From Gemmata palustris (lineage in GTDB: Bacteria; Planctomycetota; Planctomycetia; Gemmatales; Gemmataceae), in NCBI RefSeq assembly GCF_017939745.1, contig NZ_JAGKQQ010000002.1:434001-498000 (forward strand): DNA of 64,000 nt, read 5' to 3'. Under the pieces are notes generated by a model. It did not search any database and was not told the origin of the DNA. It saw only the letters and a program-made list of their open reading frames with translations. Below, piece after piece: positions 63,073 through 64,000 of the stretch; the first letter of the stretch is position 1; each line of letters opens with the position of its first letter. A program made the position numbers and the translations under genes.

Positions 63073-64000
63073 ATGTCCGAAATACCCGAACCGATTTGCC
63101 GCCGGGAGTTCGATACGGCCGCGCTCGTCGCGGAGTTCCCACCGCGGTTCTACCACCCGAACAAGAAAATTGTGTACGGCATCTCGTGCCCGCTCGACTC
63201 GGTTCATTCCGGGCGCATCACGTTCTCGCGCTGGTCCGCGCTCGAACTCCCAACGGAGGTGCCCCAAAACGCAATCGCCATTGAGTCGCGCGAGGATTAC
63301 TTCGGCTACGAACCCGTACCCGCCGGCGCGGCGCGCGTGGAGTGGTACCTGAACTTCTCTCACTACGATCTGTTCTGCGCATACAGCGGAGCACTATTCG
63401 CGCAGGATGAAATGCAGGTGACGGAGCACCCGGCGCTGGGCTCACTTCGCGAATCGCTGTTGAAATCAGACCTCGAACCGCTGACGGTCAAAGACGGAAC
63501 GCCCACTCCGGCGCTCGTTGCGGGAGTCGAGCGCCGGTGCCGCGTGGCGATTAACCCGGACGCCTCGCTCGGCCGCCCGGTCGGGCTGTACGGCAACAAT
63601 TTCACCCGCGCGAAACCCGACGCGATCGCCCGCGCGACCGAACCACTCGTTCCGCCGACAATCACAAATGTGCTCGCGATGGAAGCCCCGACCGGCGGCT
63701 CCGGGCGTTACGCACGGAACGAAATCGAGTACATCCTGCGCACCGCGTACACGGGCTTTGTGGCCACGCGCATCGAATCGGCCCGGCTGTCCGCATCGCC
63801 AGAGGTGGTGATCCACACCGGGTACTGGGGGTGCGGCGCTTACGGCGGGCACCGCACTCTGATGGCGCTGCTTCAGATCCTGGCGGCACGAATGGCGAAA
63901 CTCGATCGACTGGTGTTTCACACCGGTGACGCGGCCGGCTCCGCGACGTTCAACAACGCGCTCACGGTAGCCGAACGCGACCTCGGATTGGGAACGTCAC
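63073..64000 (+). CDS. divergent poly(ADP-ribose) glycohydrolase (PARG)-like protein, 3' end outside window
   Basis: An open frame of at least 309 residues from ATG 63073 running off the window. Several stretches match the PARG catalytic fold as I remember it: AARVEWYLNFSHYD (~87-99, like the strand before the PARG loop); ALFAQDEMQVTEHPAL (~107-122, like the family's V-QEE-IRF-INPEL); NVLAMEAPTGGSGRY...IEYILRTAYTGFV (~199-230, like the A-DA ... REL-KAY-GF part); and HTGYWGCGAYGGHRTLMALL (248-267), very like the TGNWGCGAFGG signature. The GGG loop before QEE is not conserved (FCAYSGA), though Q111-D112-E113 keeps one acidic pair. It would cleave ADP-ribose chains if active. No signal peptide. 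Confidence 0.65.
   Translation, partial: MSEIPEPICRREFDTAALVAEFPPRFYHPNKKIVYGISCPLDSVHSGRITFSRWSALELPTEVPQNAIAIESREDYFGYEPVPAGAARVEWYLNFSHYDLFCAYSGALFAQDEMQVTEHPALGSLRESLLKSDLEPLTVKDGTPTPALVAGVERRCRVAINPDASLGRPVGLYGNNFTRAKPDAIARATEPLVPPTITNVLAMEAPTGGSGRYARNEIEYILRTAYTGFVATRIESARLSASPEVVIHTGYWGCGAYGGHRTLMALLQILAARMAKLDRLVFHTGDAAGSATFNNALTVAERDLGLGTS

Overview
The window looks like a piece of a large, GC-rich planctomycete chromosome, most likely from the Gemmata group (Gemmataceae). This rests on family content: four DUF1501 (sulfatase-like) proteins, two DUF1549/DUF1553 proteins, a DUF1559 pilin-like protein, a PVC-type membrane-bound-dehydrogenase/cytochrome c giant, a TIGR02996 repeat-companion protein, a PEP-CTERM protein and two Ser/Thr kinases fused to other domains. 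No rRNA, tRNA or CRISPR array was seen.

Layout. 1-5413 (+): a tandem pair of paralogous secreted proteins, a DUF1501 protein, a low-GC orphan and a PPC-domain secreted protein. 5502-8814: DUF6065 protein, purF, a secreted orphan. 9299-13558: DUF1559 protein, Stv-like protein, a lone RND-type adaptor, and IS copy A. 13648-21504 (mostly -): TolB-like propeller, AAA+ ATPase, DUF1501, a kinase-REC-HD-GYP fusion, and a coupled cyclase/HNH pair, ending at IS copy B. 23070-37142: secreted orphan, the 1387-residue cytochrome/ThuA giant, superoxide dismutase, kinase-DUF1080 fusion, TIGR02996 protein, PEP-CTERM protein, a possible GspE-like fragment, a multi-Ig lipoprotein, then IS copy C. 38806-42851: Bax-inhibitor-like protein, methyltransferase, and a HEAT/CxxCH secreted protein.

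42989-52099 (-) is the metabolic core: a tightly overlapping run SDR > aldehyde dehydrogenase > RidA-type deaminase > 3-hydroxyanthranilate dioxygenase > ACMS decarboxylase > kynurenine formamidase-like cyclase > kynureninase, followed, beyond a decayed IS (copy D), by kynurenine 3-monooxygenase. Together they would take N-formylkynurenine through 3-hydroxyanthranilate and 2-aminomuconate to 2-oxo-3-hexenedioate. Tryptophan 2,3-dioxygenase is not in the window.

52286-64000: a truncated EEP-nuclease fragment, several orphans, two DUF1501 + DUF1549/1553 pairs, a DinB-like protein, a lipoprotein, and at the right edge the start of a divergent poly(ADP-ribose) glycohydrolase-like gene.

Spaces between genes are rich in palindromic repeats of several unrelated families. 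One family (core CGCTCCCTTGCGGTCGC) is the target of all four copies of the IS, which enter at the same point, three of them with a TTGC duplication. Two stem-loops with identical 10-nt loops at 34467-34563 are an unexplained structured locus. I judged everything by eye; family assignments come from motif recognition, not searches.
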